A stretch of DNA of 64,000 nucleotides from an uncultured Alphaproteobacteria bacterium (GTDB lineage: Bacteria; Pseudomonadota; Alphaproteobacteria; SP197), in the NCBI GenBank assembly GCA_943787175.1, contig CALSLK010000024.1, positions 1-64,000 on the forward strand, in the 5' to 3' direction. Position numbers and translations under genes: made by a program. Shown here piece after piece: positions 37,205 to 46,163 of the stretch. Position 1 is the stretch's first letter. Every line of letters begins with the position of its first letter. Under the pieces are notes generated by a model, which saw only the letters and a program-made list of their open reading frames with translations, had not been told where the DNA came from and did no database searches.

Positions 37205-37750
37205 TCAGGTGTCGACGGTGCGGCCCAGCATCCGGCGCAGGGTGCCGTCCTTGTTGATGAAATGGTGTTTCAGGGCTGCGGCAATGTGGATCACGATGAT
37301 CGCGATGAAGACCTTGGAACCGATGCTGTGGATCGTATGGCCGATGGTGCCCAGCGTTTCGTTCTTTTCCCCGCCTTCAAGCACCGTGAATCCAAACACG
37401 GCAACGTCGTGACCACCCGCCCAGCTCATGAGAATGCCAGAGAGCGGCATGGCAAGGGTTGCAAGCAGCAGGGTCCAATGGACGGCATGGGCGGCAAATC
37501 GCTCCCATAATTTCATGACCGAGAGTGCGACGGGAAACCCGTTGCCCAGGCGCCAGAACAAGCGAAGTGTGGCAGCGACGAGCACCAGAACGCCGATCGA
37601 CTTGTGAATGCCGATCATGGCGCCTTTCTCGGGACCGCGTTCCATGTCCTCGATCCAGAGGCCAAAGGCGAGCATGCCGATGATGGTAAGGCCGATCAGC
37701 CAGTGCAGGATCACGGTAGTGCGGCTCAGACGTTCGCGCTGGTCTTTCAC
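37205..37750 (-). CDS. cytochrome b561-type diheme membrane protein
   Basis: The 181-residue four-helix inner-membrane cytochrome belongs to the bacterial b561 (CybB) group. The heme-ligand His candidates are in VILHWLIGL (near 14), IGIHKSIGVL (near 47), AHAVHWTLL (near 95) and IVIHIAAALKHHF (near 155). Such proteins pass electrons between quinols and acceptors such as superoxide. The stop is next to that of the adenosyltransferase on the opposite strand. Confidence 0.9.
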   Translation of the reverse strand: MKDQRERLSRTTVILHWLIGLTIIGMLAFGLWIEDMERGPEKGAMIGIHKSIGVLVLVAATLRLFWRLGNGFPVALSVMKLWERFAAHAVHWTLLLATLAMPLSGILMSWAGGHDVAVFGFTVLEGGEKNETLGTIGHTIHSIGSKVFIAIIVIHIAAALKHHFINKDGTLRRMLGRTVDT

Positions 37751-37843
37751 GGTTACCTCATGGAATTGGGTATGGAGGGGATGCCGGGATCATGCCATGC
37801 CTGACTCGCTTGGAAAATCACCCTTCCCGGATAGATTTCCTGC

Positions 37844-37875
37844 CGGAACAGGCGCGGATGGACCCGCCTGTTCCG
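37844..37875. repeat. perfect hairpin between cytochrome b561 and etfB
   Basis: CGGAACAGGCG (37844-37854) and its exact complement CGCCTGTTCCG (37865-37875) enclose a ten-base loop. There is no T-run after it, so it is not a classical terminator. It may be a regulatory element upstream of either divergent gene. Confidence 0.6.
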
Positions 37876-37924
37876 ACTGCGTCGCAAGACGTCGATTCTA
37901 TAACAAAATAGCGGTTTTCGTGCG

Positions 37925-37954
37925 TTGACACGGAGCAAGGCGGGGCCCTACGTT
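37925..37954 (+). promoter_or_regulatory. candidate sigma-70 promoter for etfBA
   Basis: TTGACA at 37925-37930, an 18-base spacer, then TACGTT at 37949-37954. The -35 is perfect and the -10 shares the first, second and last bases with TATAAT. It lies about 80 bases before the etfB start. Confidence 0.4.
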
Positions 37955-38036
37955 TCGCACCTGCGAGATGAGCCGATTCCGATGGTTCGTCCACCAAAAC
38001 TTTCCCTGTCACAGCAATCGCTTGGAGACGGATGCG

Positions 38037-38786
38037 ATGAAGGTCCTCGTCCCGGTCAAGCGGGTTATCGACTACAACGTCAAGGTGCGCGTCAAAGCGG
38101 ACCAGTCGGGTGTCGATCTCGCCAATGTCAAAATGTCGATGAATCCGTTCGACGAAATCGCGGTGGAACAAGCCGTACGCATGAAGGAAGCCGGCACAGT
38201 GACCGAAGTGGTCGCCGTTACGCTGGGCGCCGAGCAGAGCCAGGAAACCCTGCGCACCGCTCTTGCCATGGGTGCCGATCGCGCCATCCATGTCGTTCAT
38301 GACGGTGAGCTCGAGCCGCTGGCTGTTGCCAAGATGCTGGCCAAGCTGGTCGAGGAAGAATCTCCCGACATGGTCATCCTGGGCAAGCAGGCGATCGATG
38401 ATGACGCCAACCAGACCGGCCAGATACTTTCAGGCCTGCTGGGCTGGTCACAGGGCACCTTCGTTTCCAAGGTTGAAGCCAGCGACGGAGGCGTCAAGGT
38501 GACGCGCGAAGTCGATGCCGGCCTGGAGACCGTGGCACTGAAGATGCCGGCGATCCTGACCGTCGATCTGCGTCTCAACGAGCCGCGTTATGCGTCGCTG
38601 CCCAACATCATGAAAGCGCGCAAGAAAGAGATCGCCAAGAAGACCCCCGAAGAACTGGGTGTCGACACGGCTCCACGCCTGACGATCGTCAAGGTCGAAG
38701 AGCCGCCCAAACGCCAGGGTGGCGCCAAAGTTGGTTCCGTTGAGGAACTGGTGAGCAAGCTGCACAACGACGTGGGAGTGATCTGA
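38037..38786 (+). CDS. etfB: electron transfer flavoprotein, beta subunit
   Basis: The 249-residue AMP-binding subunit of the heterodimeric flavoprotein carries electrons from acyl-CoA dehydrogenases to the ETF-quinone oxidoreductase. The family opening [62 protein letters not shown] and the signature [16 protein letters not shown] are present. The start has GGAGACGG upstream. The stop overlaps the etfA start by one base. Confidence 0.95.
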   Translation: MKVLVPVKRVIDYNVKVRVKADQSGVDLANVKMSMNPFDEIAVEQAVRMKEAGTVTEVVAVTLGAEQSQETLRTALAMGADRAIHVVHDGELEPLAVAKMLAKLVEEESPDMVILGKQAIDDDANQTGQILSGLLGWSQGTFVSKVEASDGGVKVTREVDAGLETVALKMPAILTVDLRLNEPRYASLPNIMKARKKEIAKKTPEELGVDTAPRLTIVKVEEPPKRQGGAKVGSVEELVSKLHNDVGVI

Positions 38787-39739
38787 TGGCGATCCTGGTT
38801 TATGCCGACCACAACAATGCCGAACTTTCGACAGCAACGCTAAATGCGGTGACTGCTGCAAACGAGATGGGCGGTGACGTCACGGTTCTGGTTGCAGGTG
38901 ATGGCTGTGATGCCGTCGCTGCTGCTGCGGCCAAGGTTGCGGGTGTCTCCAAGGTCCTGGTGGCCCAGGATGCCGCCCTTAAAGACCATCTGGCCGAAAA
39001 CGTTGCACCGCTGATCGCGGGCATGGCTTCGGGCTACAGCCATATCGTTGCGCCCGCCACCACGAACGGCAAGAACATCATGCCGCGTGCCGCAGCCCTG
39101 CTCGATATCCAGCAGGTCTCCGACATTACCGAGGTGGTTTCGCCCGATACCTTCGTGCGTCCGATCTATGCCGGCAACGCCATGGCGACCGTGCAGTCGA
39201 CTGACGCCATCAAGATGGTGACGGTGCGTTCGACCTCGTTTGATCCTGCTGCGGAAGAAGGCGGCTCAGCCGCTGTCGAAGCCGTTGGTGGCGCCGCCGA
39301 CGCTGGACTGTCGAGCTTTGAAGGCGCGGCACTTTCCGACAACGAGCGTCCTGAACTCACCACCGCGCGGGTCGTGATCTCAGGCGGTCGTGGCATGCAG
39401 TCGGGCGACAACTTCGCCATGCTGGAAGAAGTCGCAGACCTTCTGGGTGCTGCTGTCGGCGCAAGCCGTGCAGCGGTTGATGCCGGTTATGTCCCCAACG
39501 ATTACCAGGTCGGTCAGACCGGCAAGGTCGTTGCGCCTGAGCTCTACATCGCTGTCGGTATTTCCGGTGCGATCCAGCATCTGGCGGGCATGAAGGACAG
39601 CAAGGTTATTGCCTGTATCAACAAGGACGAAGAAGCCCCGATCTTCCAGGTGGCCGATCTCGGTCTGGTTGCGGACCTGTTCGAGGCCGTGCCGGCGCTG
39701 AAGGCTGAACTGGAAAAGCAGGGCATCCAGGCGCGTTAG
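38786..39739 (+). CDS. etfA: electron transfer flavoprotein, alpha subunit
   Basis: The 317-residue FAD-binding partner of EtfB has an N-terminal Rossmann-like domain. The C-terminal FAD domain shows [20 protein letters not shown] near residue 200, [23 protein letters not shown] near 232 and [20 protein letters not shown] near 258, the classical ETF-alpha signature. It works as electron acceptor for acyl-CoA dehydrogenases such as Mcd in this window. Confidence 0.96.
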   Translation: MAILVYADHNNAELSTATLNAVTAANEMGGDVTVLVAGDGCDAVAAAAAKVAGVSKVLVAQDAALKDHLAENVAPLIAGMASGYSHIVAPATTNGKNIMPRAAALLDIQQVSDITEVVSPDTFVRPIYAGNAMATVQSTDAIKMVTVRSTSFDPAAEEGGSAAVEAVGGAADAGLSSFEGAALSDNERPELTTARVVISGGRGMQSGDNFAMLEEVADLLGAAVGASRAAVDAGYVPNDYQVGQTGKVVAPELYIAVGISGAIQHLAGMKDSKVIACINKDEEAPIFQVADLGLVADLFEAVPALKAELEKQGIQAR

Positions 39740-39759
39740 GAGTTATTCGCTCCGACTCC

Positions 39760-39826
39760 GGCCCTCTCCCCGACCCGACCGCCCGCGGCAGTATGCCCAA
39801 GGGGCAGACGGGTGGGGGAGAGGGCC
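39760..39826. repeat. palindromic repeat GGCCCTCTCCCC..GGGGAGAGGGCC
   Basis: Perfect 12-base inverted arms (39760-39771 and 39815-39826) with a smaller GCCC..GGGC pair inside. It lies between etfA and hbd and resembles the dispersed intergenic palindromes common in alphaproteobacterial genomes. It could also act as a transcript-stabilising hairpin or weak terminator for etfBA. Confidence 0.65.
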
Positions 39827-39861
39827 GGTGTAGCGCCCAACACGACAAACGAGGATTTTCG

Positions 39862-40737
39862 ATGGAGATCAAGACCATTGGTGTGATCGGCGCTGGAGCC
39901 ATGGGCTCGGGCATCGCGCATGTGTGCGCACTGGCTGATCATGATGTGATTCTGGTCGATATTGAGCGTGCCCGGGCAGATGCCGCGCTGATCATCATTG
40001 GCGGCAACATGGAGCGCCAGGTGCGCCGCGCTCTGATCACCCAGGACGAGATGGATGCAGGTCTTGCCCGCATCAGCGTCGGCGACGGATACCCCGCTCT
40101 GGCTGATTGCGAAGTCGTCATTGAAGCCGCAAGCGAGAACGAAGTGGTCAAGAAGGCGATCTATGCAGAGCTGACCGAGACGCTGAAAGCCGAAGCGATC
40201 ATCTGCTCGAATACCTCGTCGATCCCGATTACCCGCCTGGCGGCCACGACTGACCGGCCCGAAAAGTTCATGGGCATGCATTTCATGAACCCGGTTCCGG
40301 TCATGAAGCTGGTTGAGCTGATCCGTGGCCTGGCGACCGACGTTGAAACCTTCGACACCATCCGCGAACTGACCCTGAAGCTCGAGAAGGTCCCGGCGAA
40401 TTCCGAAGACTTCCCGGCCTTCATCGTCAACCGCATCCTGCTGCCCATGATCAACGAAGCGGTCTATGCGCTTTATGAAGGCGTCGGTACCGTTGAATCC
40501 ATCGATACCGCCATGAAGCTTGGTGCAAATCACCCCATGGGCCCGCTGGAACTGGCCGACTTCATTGGGCTGGATATCTGCTATTCGGTCATGCAGGTGC
40601 TTTACGATGGTCTGGCCGATACCAAGTACCGACCCTGTCCGCTTCTGGCCAAGTATGTCGAAGCCGGTTGGCTGGGACGCAAGACCGGCAAGGGCTTCTA
40701 CGACTACACCGGCGACGAGCCCGTTCCGACCCGCTAA
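39862..40737 (+). CDS. hbd: 3-hydroxybutyryl-CoA dehydrogenase
   Basis: The 291-residue NAD-dependent enzyme interconverts 3-hydroxybutyryl-CoA and acetoacetyl-CoA. The Rossmann loop GVIGAGAMGSGIAHV is at the N-terminus, and the adenine-binding Asp (VDIERARA) follows. The catalytic His is in GMHFMNPVPVMKLVE near 140, with Glu in the same block and Ser/Asn near SSNTSSIP. The C-terminal GVGTVESIDTAMKLGANHPMGPLEL block completes the family. Start chosen for GAGG upstream. It probably belongs to the same regulon as etf and the ethylmalonyl-CoA genes. Confidence 0.94.
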   Translation: MEIKTIGVIGAGAMGSGIAHVCALADHDVILVDIERARADAALIIIGGNMERQVRRALITQDEMDAGLARISVGDGYPALADCEVVIEAASENEVVKKAIYAELTETLKAEAIICSNTSSIPITRLAATTDRPEKFMGMHFMNPVPVMKLVELIRGLATDVETFDTIRELTLKLEKVPANSEDFPAFIVNRILLPMINEAVYALYEGVGTVESIDTAMKLGANHPMGPLELADFIGLDICYSVMQVLYDGLADTKYRPCPLLAKYVEAGWLGRKTGKGFYDYTGDEPVPTR

Positions 40738-40794
40738 GGCGACCGGGCCCGATCAAACGGGCCAAGGCTGACTTCATCAGAGGAGTTTTGGGTG

Positions 40795-41997
40795 ATGGGC
40801 GAGGTCTATGTCGTTCCCAGTTTTGTTGCCTTCATGGTCGGCATCATTGTCTATTTTGTCGGGGCCGGGCTCAATCGCCGCATCGCGATCCTGAAGGACT
40901 ACAACATTCCAGAGCCTGTGACCGGCGGCATCCTCGCATCGCTGGCAGCGCTTGGCGTCTATGTCGGCTTCGGTATCGAACTTGAGTATGAGATGGACGT
41001 CCGTGACCAGCTGATGGTGTACTTTTTTACTGCCATTGGCTTGAACGCACGGTTCAAGGATCTGATCGCTGGCGGTCGGCCGCTTGTCATCATGCTTGTT
41101 CTCACGCTGGGCTACATCGTGTTTCAGGACGTCATCGGTGTCGCTGCAGCTGCAGCTATCGGCCAGCCTCCTGCCATGGGGGTGCTCGTTGGCTCGGCTT
41201 CTCTCATCGGCGGTCACGGTACGGCGATTGCCTGAGCGCCGGAAATCGCAGCCAGCAATGGTATCGAAAATGCTCTTGAAATCGGCGCGGCGGCGGCAAC
41301 GCTGGGGCTTGTCTTTGCGAGTTTACTGGGTGGGCCGATTGCGCGTTATCTGATTGTCAGACATGGCATATCAGACGCCAGCGAAGCCACCGTCATGGGC
41401 ATTTCGCACGATCGTGAAGCCATCGAGACGATCAATCACATCAGCATCATGTCGGTGTTTCTGACCCTGCATATTGCGATCATTCTGGGTTACTTCCTGG
41501 ATCAACTGCTGGCTGACCTGGGCCTGAAACTTCCGTTGTTTGTTTCGTGCCTGTTGGTCGCCATCCTGCTTTCCAACACGGTCCCGACCCTGCTTCCCCG
41601 GGTGCGCTGGCCTTCGCGAACCAAAGCCCTGGCGCTTGTTTCTGATTTCTCGCTGGGCATCTTCATCGCGATGTCACTGATGGGAATGCAGCTCTGGTCA
41701 GTTGCCGAACTTGCCGGTCCCCTGTTCCTTCTTCTGGGTGTTCAGGTTCTGGCTGCGGTGCTTTTCATCGTCTTTGTGTTTTTCCCACTCATGGGGCGCA
41801 ACTACATGGGGGTCGTGCTTTCTTCGGGGTTCGCGGGATTTTCGCTGGGCGCGACTCCAACGGCCATCGCAAACATGACAGCCGTGACCAAGTCCCACGG
41901 ACCGGCCCCGCAAGCCTTCATCATTCTGCCGTTGGTTGGTGCGTTTTTCGTGGACCTCACGAACGCCTTTGTGATCCAGTTTTTCCTGAACTTCTGA
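40795..41997 (+). pseudogene. gltS: sodium/glutamate symporter GltS, in-frame TGA
   Basis: This is a sodium-glutamate symporter of about 400 residues. The N-terminal half, with the GltS motif SLIGGHGTAIA, ends at TGA 41233-41235. The same frame continues with APEIAASNGIENALEIGAAAATLGLVF and ends LTNAFVIQFFLNF, so a single codon is affected. The TGA stands where homologues have a Trp (TGG) in GTAIAWAP. Both halves together hold about ten membrane helices and are otherwise intact. Possible reasons are a sequencing error, a nonsense mutation, or stop-codon read-through. Confidence 0.85.
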
Positions 41998-42191
41998 AGA
42001 ACAGGCTCAGGGGACAGCAGCGACAACCGGCACCGAGGGGTTTTCACCCAGTTGTTTCCACAGCTGCTCCAGCTGCGGGGAACCTGACGACCAGGACGTC
42101 GACCTCGCGTTTCCGCCCGCACATCAAGGACAGGGTGACAGAACGACAGGTTTTCACGATGATCACCCCAACCAATGATGGGACTGACACC

Positions 42192-43160
42192 ATGCCTGAC
42201 GAAAGCCTGCTTTACCTGCGCCGCGAAGATGTCTGTGGCCTTGGCATCACGACGATGGATATCATCACCACCATCGAAGGGCTGTTGCGCCAGGTCGATG
42301 CGGGCAGTGCCTGGAACACGCCCAAGGCGCAGATCCTGCCCGGTGACGGCAGGCTGTTCATGTCGATGCTGGCGGCCTCGAACGAGCCGCCGCTGATGGC
42401 GGTGAAATCGTTGGGTATGAACCCGGCCAATGCAGGCACAGGGATCGAAGCGATTGGTGCCCTGATCACGGTGTTCGATGGTGCCACCGGTGCGCCCAAA
42501 TGCATCATGGACGGTGACTGGATCACGGGCGTGCGCACGGCCGGGCTTTCGGCAACCGCCGCCCATCACATGGGGCGCAAGGATTCCAAAATCATCTGCT
42601 TTGTTGCCTGTGGCCTTCAGGCGCGTTGTCATCTTGAATCGTTTGCCCAGATCTTCCGGCTAGAGGAAGTGCGCGCGGTTGGACGCGGGGCAGCCAATCG
42701 TGACCGGCTGCTGGCCATGGCACGCGACATGGGTTTCAGGGCGCAGGCCTATGATGACTCCGACGCCGCGTTTGCAGGCGCCGACCTTGTGGTGTCATCG
42801 GTGCCCCATACCGGCATCAAGGAACCGTTTCTGGACCCTGATAGTCTCTCGCCCGGCGCCTTTGTTTCCATGGTTGATCTCACCAAACCCTGGAAGAAGG
42901 CAGGTCTTGGCGGACTGGATCGCATGGTGATCGACGATGCCGAGCAGGAACGTGCCATGACATCCGATCCCATGATGGCACCATCCATGATTGCGGGTGA
43001 TCTGAAGGACCTGGCGACCGGCAGGCTGAAAGGTCGCAACAATGCCGATGAACGTCTGGCCTTTGCCTTCCGTGGTCTGGCTCTGGGCGATCTGGCATTG
43101 GCGACCCTAGTTTACACCAAGGCGCTTGAGCAGGGCGTGGGCTCACGTTTGGAGCGTTGA
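42192..43160 (+). CDS. ornithine cyclodeaminase / mu-crystallin family protein
   Basis: The 322-residue NAD-binding enzyme is of the OCD group, which includes ornithine cyclodeaminase and ketimine reductases. LYLRREDVCGLGI, KSLGMNPANAGTGIEAIGALITVFDG, GDWITGVRTAGLSATAAHHMGR (catalytic Arg region) and VVSSVPHTGIKEPFL are typical. The exact substrate cannot be assigned. The start is uncertain between 42135, 42159 and 42192, and none has a strong ribosome binding site. The 5' leader back to 42001 contains a stretch that may be a remnant of another gene on the other strand. Confidence 0.82.
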   Translation: MPDESLLYLRREDVCGLGITTMDIITTIEGLLRQVDAGSAWNTPKAQILPGDGRLFMSMLAASNEPPLMAVKSLGMNPANAGTGIEAIGALITVFDGATGAPKCIMDGDWITGVRTAGLSATAAHHMGRKDSKIICFVACGLQARCHLESFAQIFRLEEVRAVGRGAANRDRLLAMARDMGFRAQAYDDSDAAFAGADLVVSSVPHTGIKEPFLDPDSLSPGAFVSMVDLTKPWKKAGLGGLDRMVIDDAEQERAMTSDPMMAPSMIAGDLKDLATGRLKGRNNADERLAFAFRGLALGDLALATLVYTKALEQGVGSRLER

Positions 43161-44432
43161 ACGCTCATTTCGGATCAGGAACCAGATGAAGCAGGCGATC
43201 TGCACAAGCACCCAGCCGCCGAAACCGATGAGATAACCCGTTGCGGTGTAACCGCCGCCTTCGTGCGGGAAGAAATCGAGCACCGCGCCCATGGCCAGTT
43301 GCAGCAGGCCCGCCAGGGAAAAGGTGAACAGCGCCAGTGATGTGTTGACCCGCCCGGCCATGGCAATTGGAAACTTCTGGGTGAGCCCGGCATAGAAGAG
43401 CGTGGCCGCGCCACCGGTGAAAGCAAAGGCCGTGGTCATCACCCAGGGGGGTAGGGGAACCACGAACGCGATGAGGACCTGCACGCTGATGAACAGGCCC
43501 GTTGCAACACCGGCCACGATATTGACGCTGATGCCGATGCGTCCCAGACGCTCTGCCAGCCAGCCCAGGAAGGCATAACCAGCGACCATGCCGATTCCCC
43601 CGATGAAGAGGGCACCGGCGGCGGCATCTGGGTCGAGCCCGCCCATGTCACGCAGCCATGGTCCGAACCAGAGAGCCTGGGTCGACATCCAGGCAGCCTG
43701 CGCGGTCATGACCAGCGGGGCGACCGACCAGAAGGCGCGCGAGCGGAAGATGATGCCAAGGCCATGGAGCTGATCGGCCAGGGTCTTGGGCTCACCCTCT
43801 GCGCGGCGTTTGGGCACGACCAGGAAGATGATGACGGCAACAGCCATGGTTGCGGCCGCGATGACGTGGAACATGTCGCGCCAGCCGATTGCTTCAACCG
43901 CCGCCTGGACCGGTGAGGAAGAAGCCATGACACCCGCGCCACCGCAGGCCAGAAGCAGGCCGTTGACCAGCGGCAGCTTTCCCTTGGGAAACCACAGCGC
44001 AAAGATCTTGAAAGAAGCCAGCAGGCAGCCCGAGACACCCGCTCCGATGATAGCCCGCGCGATGGCAAGCGACAGGGTGCCGCTGCCAAAGGCAAAGAGG
44101 AACGCGCCAAGGCCCGCCACGACCAGAAGCACGGTTTGTGTGCGCCGGGGGCCGAACCGGTCCAGCGCCATGCCAAGGGGAACCTGAACGGCTGCAAAGG
44201 CAAAGAAGTAAGCGCCGGTCAGCAGACCGATGGCCGCAGCATCCAGCCCCAGTTCCAACCCCAGAACCGGCCCCAGAACGGCATTCACGGTGCGGAACAT
44301 ATAGGACAGGAAGTAACCCAGCGCGAAGGGCACGAAGATACGCGCGATCACGAAAATGAGCCCGGGAACTGCGGGTGATGGCGCTGGCGATGTCACGGAA
44401 ACTGCCTGTCTGAGGTGAGAGGATTCCTCCAT
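43143..44432 (-). CDS. MFS transporter
   Basis: The major facilitator superfamily protein has about 429 residues and 12 hydrophobic segments in two halves. RFGPRRTQTVLLV at about residue 90 is the cytoplasmic loop 2-3 motif (G-x-x-x-D-R/K-like DRFGPRR). AYFFAFAAVQVPLG is typical of nitrate/nitrite- or organic-acid-related branches. The substrate is unknown. It overlaps the 3' end of the OCD gene by 18 bases on the opposite strand. Start uncertain (44432 or 44444), as both lie against a palindrome. Confidence 0.88.
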   Translation of the reverse strand: MEESSHLRQAVSVTSPAPSPAVPGLIFVIARIFVPFALGYFLSYMFRTVNAVLGPVLGLELGLDAAAIGLLTGAYFFAFAAVQVPLGMALDRFGPRRTQTVLLVVAGLGAFLFAFGSGTLSLAIARAIIGAGVSGCLLASFKIFALWFPKGKLPLVNGLLLACGGAGVMASSSPVQAAVEAIGWRDMFHVIAAATMAVAVIIFLVVPKRRAEGEPKTLADQLHGLGIIFRSRAFWSVAPLVMTAQAAWMSTQALWFGPWLRDMGGLDPDAAAGALFIGGIGMVAGYAFLGWLAERLGRIGISVNIVAGVATGLFISVQVLIAFVVPLPPWVMTTAFAFTGGAATLFYAGLTQKFPIAMAGRVNTSLALFTFSLAGLLQLAMGAVLDFFPHEGGGYTATGYLIGFGGWVLVQIACFIWFLIRNERSTLQT

Positions 44433-44433
44433 A

Positions 44434-44494
44434 GAACGGATCAAGACAGCGTGGAACCATTTCGTGGTTCCACGCTGTCTTGTGAATCCGTTCT
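44434..44494. repeat. long palindrome upstream of MFS gene
   Basis: AAGACAGCGTGGAACCA (44443-44459) and its exact complement (44465-44481) enclose a five-base loop TTTCG. The outer AGAACGGAT at 44434-44442 and ATCCGTTCT at 44486-44494 extend the pairing with a small interior loop. It may end transcription or be a mobile palindromic repeat. Confidence 0.7.
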
Positions 44495-44507
44495 AGATCT
44501 AAAAGTT

Positions 44508-44568
44508 AGAGCATCTTCATAAGCTTGCGCCGGATCGCAAGCGATTCAACGCAAGCTTGATATGCTCT
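44508..44568. repeat. second palindrome before argH
   Basis: Arms AGAGCAT (44508-44514) and ATGCTCT (44562-44568) plus AAGCTTGCG (44521-44529) and CGCAAGCTT (44550-44558) enclose GCCGGATCGC. It is preceded by TAGATCTAAAAGTTAGAG. The sequence is of the kind repeated between genes in many alphaproteobacteria. It lies about 64 bases before the argH start and could affect the message leader. Confidence 0.65.
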
Positions 44569-44631
44569 TTCGTGGTCCCGAGCGTTTGTCTTGGGCTTCC
44601 ATCGGGCGCGATCTTGCTCTATGGCCGCGCC

Positions 44632-46044
44632 ATGACCAGAAACGACGAGACCAAGGGCGCGGCAGCCAACCCCCTGTGGGGCGGCCGGTTTGCCGAAGGA
44701 CCCAGCGAAATCATGGAGCGCATCAACGCTTCGGTGAGCTTCGATCATCGCCTGGCCCTGCATGATATCGCGGGCTCACGCGCCCATGCCGACATGCTGG
44801 CGGCACAGGGCATCATTACCGATGCGGACAACGCCGCAATCCAGGATGGCCTGGCGCGTATCGCCCAAGAGGTCGCCGCCGGAGAGTTCAGGTTCGATCC
44901 GGCACTTGAAGACGTGCACATGAATGTCGAGGCGCGCCTGAAAGACCTGATCGGGGAGCCGGCCGGGCGTCTTCATACCGGACGTTCACGCAACGACCAG
45001 GTCGCGACCGATATGCGGTTATGGCTGCGCGATACCCAGGATGCTGTGGCCGCTGGTTTACAGGATCTGCTTGTTGCCCTGCTGGATCAGGCCCAGGCCC
45101 ATGCCGCTACGGTGATGCCCGGTTTCACCCATCTCCAACCCGCACAGCCCGTCACGTTCGGCCACCATCTGCTGGCCTATGTCGAGATGTTCGGTCGTGA
45201 TTGCGGGCGTCTGGCCGATGCGCGCCTGCGCCTCAACGAATCACCGCTGGGCGCGGCAGCGCTTGCTGGAACGTCGTTCCCGATTGACCGGGACATGACG
45301 GCCGGGGCCCTGGGCTTCGATCGGCCCACGGCCAATTCGATGGATTCGGTCTCGGACCGGGATTTCTGCCTGGAGTTCCTGGCTGCCGGTGCAATTATCG
45401 GCGTCCACCTTTCGCGCCTGGCCGAAGAACTGGTGCTGTGGACCAGCCCTGCCTATGGCCTGGTGCGTCTGCCCGATGGCCTGACGACGGGCTCTTCGAT
45501 CATGCCCCAGAAGCGCAATGCCGATGCCGCCGAACTGGTGCGCGGCAAGGCCGGTCGTGTCGTGGGCTCTCTGGTTTCCCTGCTCACCATGCTCAAAGGC
45601 CTTCCCATGACCTATGGCAAGGACATGCAGGAAGACAAGGAACCGGTGTTTGATGCTGCCGAGACCCTGATGCTTACCATTCCTGCGACCACGGCGATGA
45701 TTGCCGGCCTGACGGTCGACAAGGACAAGATGCGTGCGATGACGTCACAGGGTTTCCTGACCGCGACTGATTTGGCTGACTGGCTGGTGCGCGCAAAGGG
45801 CTTGCCCTTCCGCGAGGCGCATCATGTGACCGGAAGTCTGGTGAAAGCAGCCGAAGATGCCGGATGTGACCTGGCCGATCTGTCGCTCGAGACCATGCAG
45901 GCGGTTGATCCCAGAATTGACGCATCGGTGTATGATGTCCTGACGGTGGAAGCCTCGGTTTCCAGCCGGACCAGCTTTGGCGGCACGGCACCTGACCGCG
46001 TCGCCCAGGCCGTCAAACAGGCACGCGCGAGGTTTCTGACATGA
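44632..46044 (+). CDS. argH: argininosuccinate lyase
   Basis: The 470-residue tetrameric enzyme of the fumarase/aspartase superfamily splits argininosuccinate into arginine and fumarate. [20 protein letters not shown] at the N-terminus, [21 protein letters not shown], the catalytic His in [17 protein letters not shown] near residue 165, and the signature [12 protein letters not shown] near 285 (catalytic Ser) are all intact. The frame is open further back, and the start was placed at the ATG giving the usual length. The stop overlaps lptM by four bases. Confidence 0.95.
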   Translation: MTRNDETKGAAANPLWGGRFAEGPSEIMERINASVSFDHRLALHDIAGSRAHADMLAAQGIITDADNAAIQDGLARIAQEVAAGEFRFDPALEDVHMNVEARLKDLIGEPAGRLHTGRSRNDQVATDMRLWLRDTQDAVAAGLQDLLVALLDQAQAHAATVMPGFTHLQPAQPVTFGHHLLAYVEMFGRDCGRLADARLRLNESPLGAAALAGTSFPIDRDMTAGALGFDRPTANSMDSVSDRDFCLEFLAAGAIIGVHLSRLAEELVLWTSPAYGLVRLPDGLTTGSSIMPQKRNADAAELVRGKAGRVVGSLVSLLTMLKGLPMTYGKDMQEDKEPVFDAAETLMLTIPATTAMIAGLTVDKDKMRAMTSQGFLTATDLADWLVRAKGLPFREAHHVTGSLVKAAEDAGCDLADLSLETMQAVDPRIDASVYDVLTVEASVSSRTSFGGTAPDRVAQAVKQARARFLT

Positions 46045-46163
46045 CACGGCGATTTGTGATTCTGGCCCCCCTGGCCGCACTCCTGGCAGCCTGCGGCCGC
46101 AAGGGCCCGCTCAGATCTCCCAGTGAGGAAGACGAAGAAGCTGAAGAAGGGCGCGACTATTGA
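46041..46163 (+). CDS. lptM: LptM-type small lipoprotein (YifL family)
   Basis: The 40-residue precursor starts at the ATG overlapping the argH stop. The signal [18 protein letters not shown] ends in a lipobox (LLAAC). The family motif CGRKGPL follows the lipidated Cys directly, and an acidic tail ([11 protein letters not shown]) completes it. LptM helps assembly of the lipopolysaccharide translocon LptDE. Its location between argH and lysA is a common alphaproteobacterial and gammaproteobacterial arrangement. The stop overlaps the lysA start. Confidence 0.85.
   Translation: MTRRFVILAPLAALLAACGRKGPLRSPSEEDEEAEEGRDY

Noticed and set aside
42001..42134. 3' remnant of a minus-strand gene
   Set aside because: A stretch reads VDVLVV and SPQLEQLWKQLGENPSVPVVAAVP in two frames on the minus strand, but it is too short and needs a frame repair, so it is not annotated.
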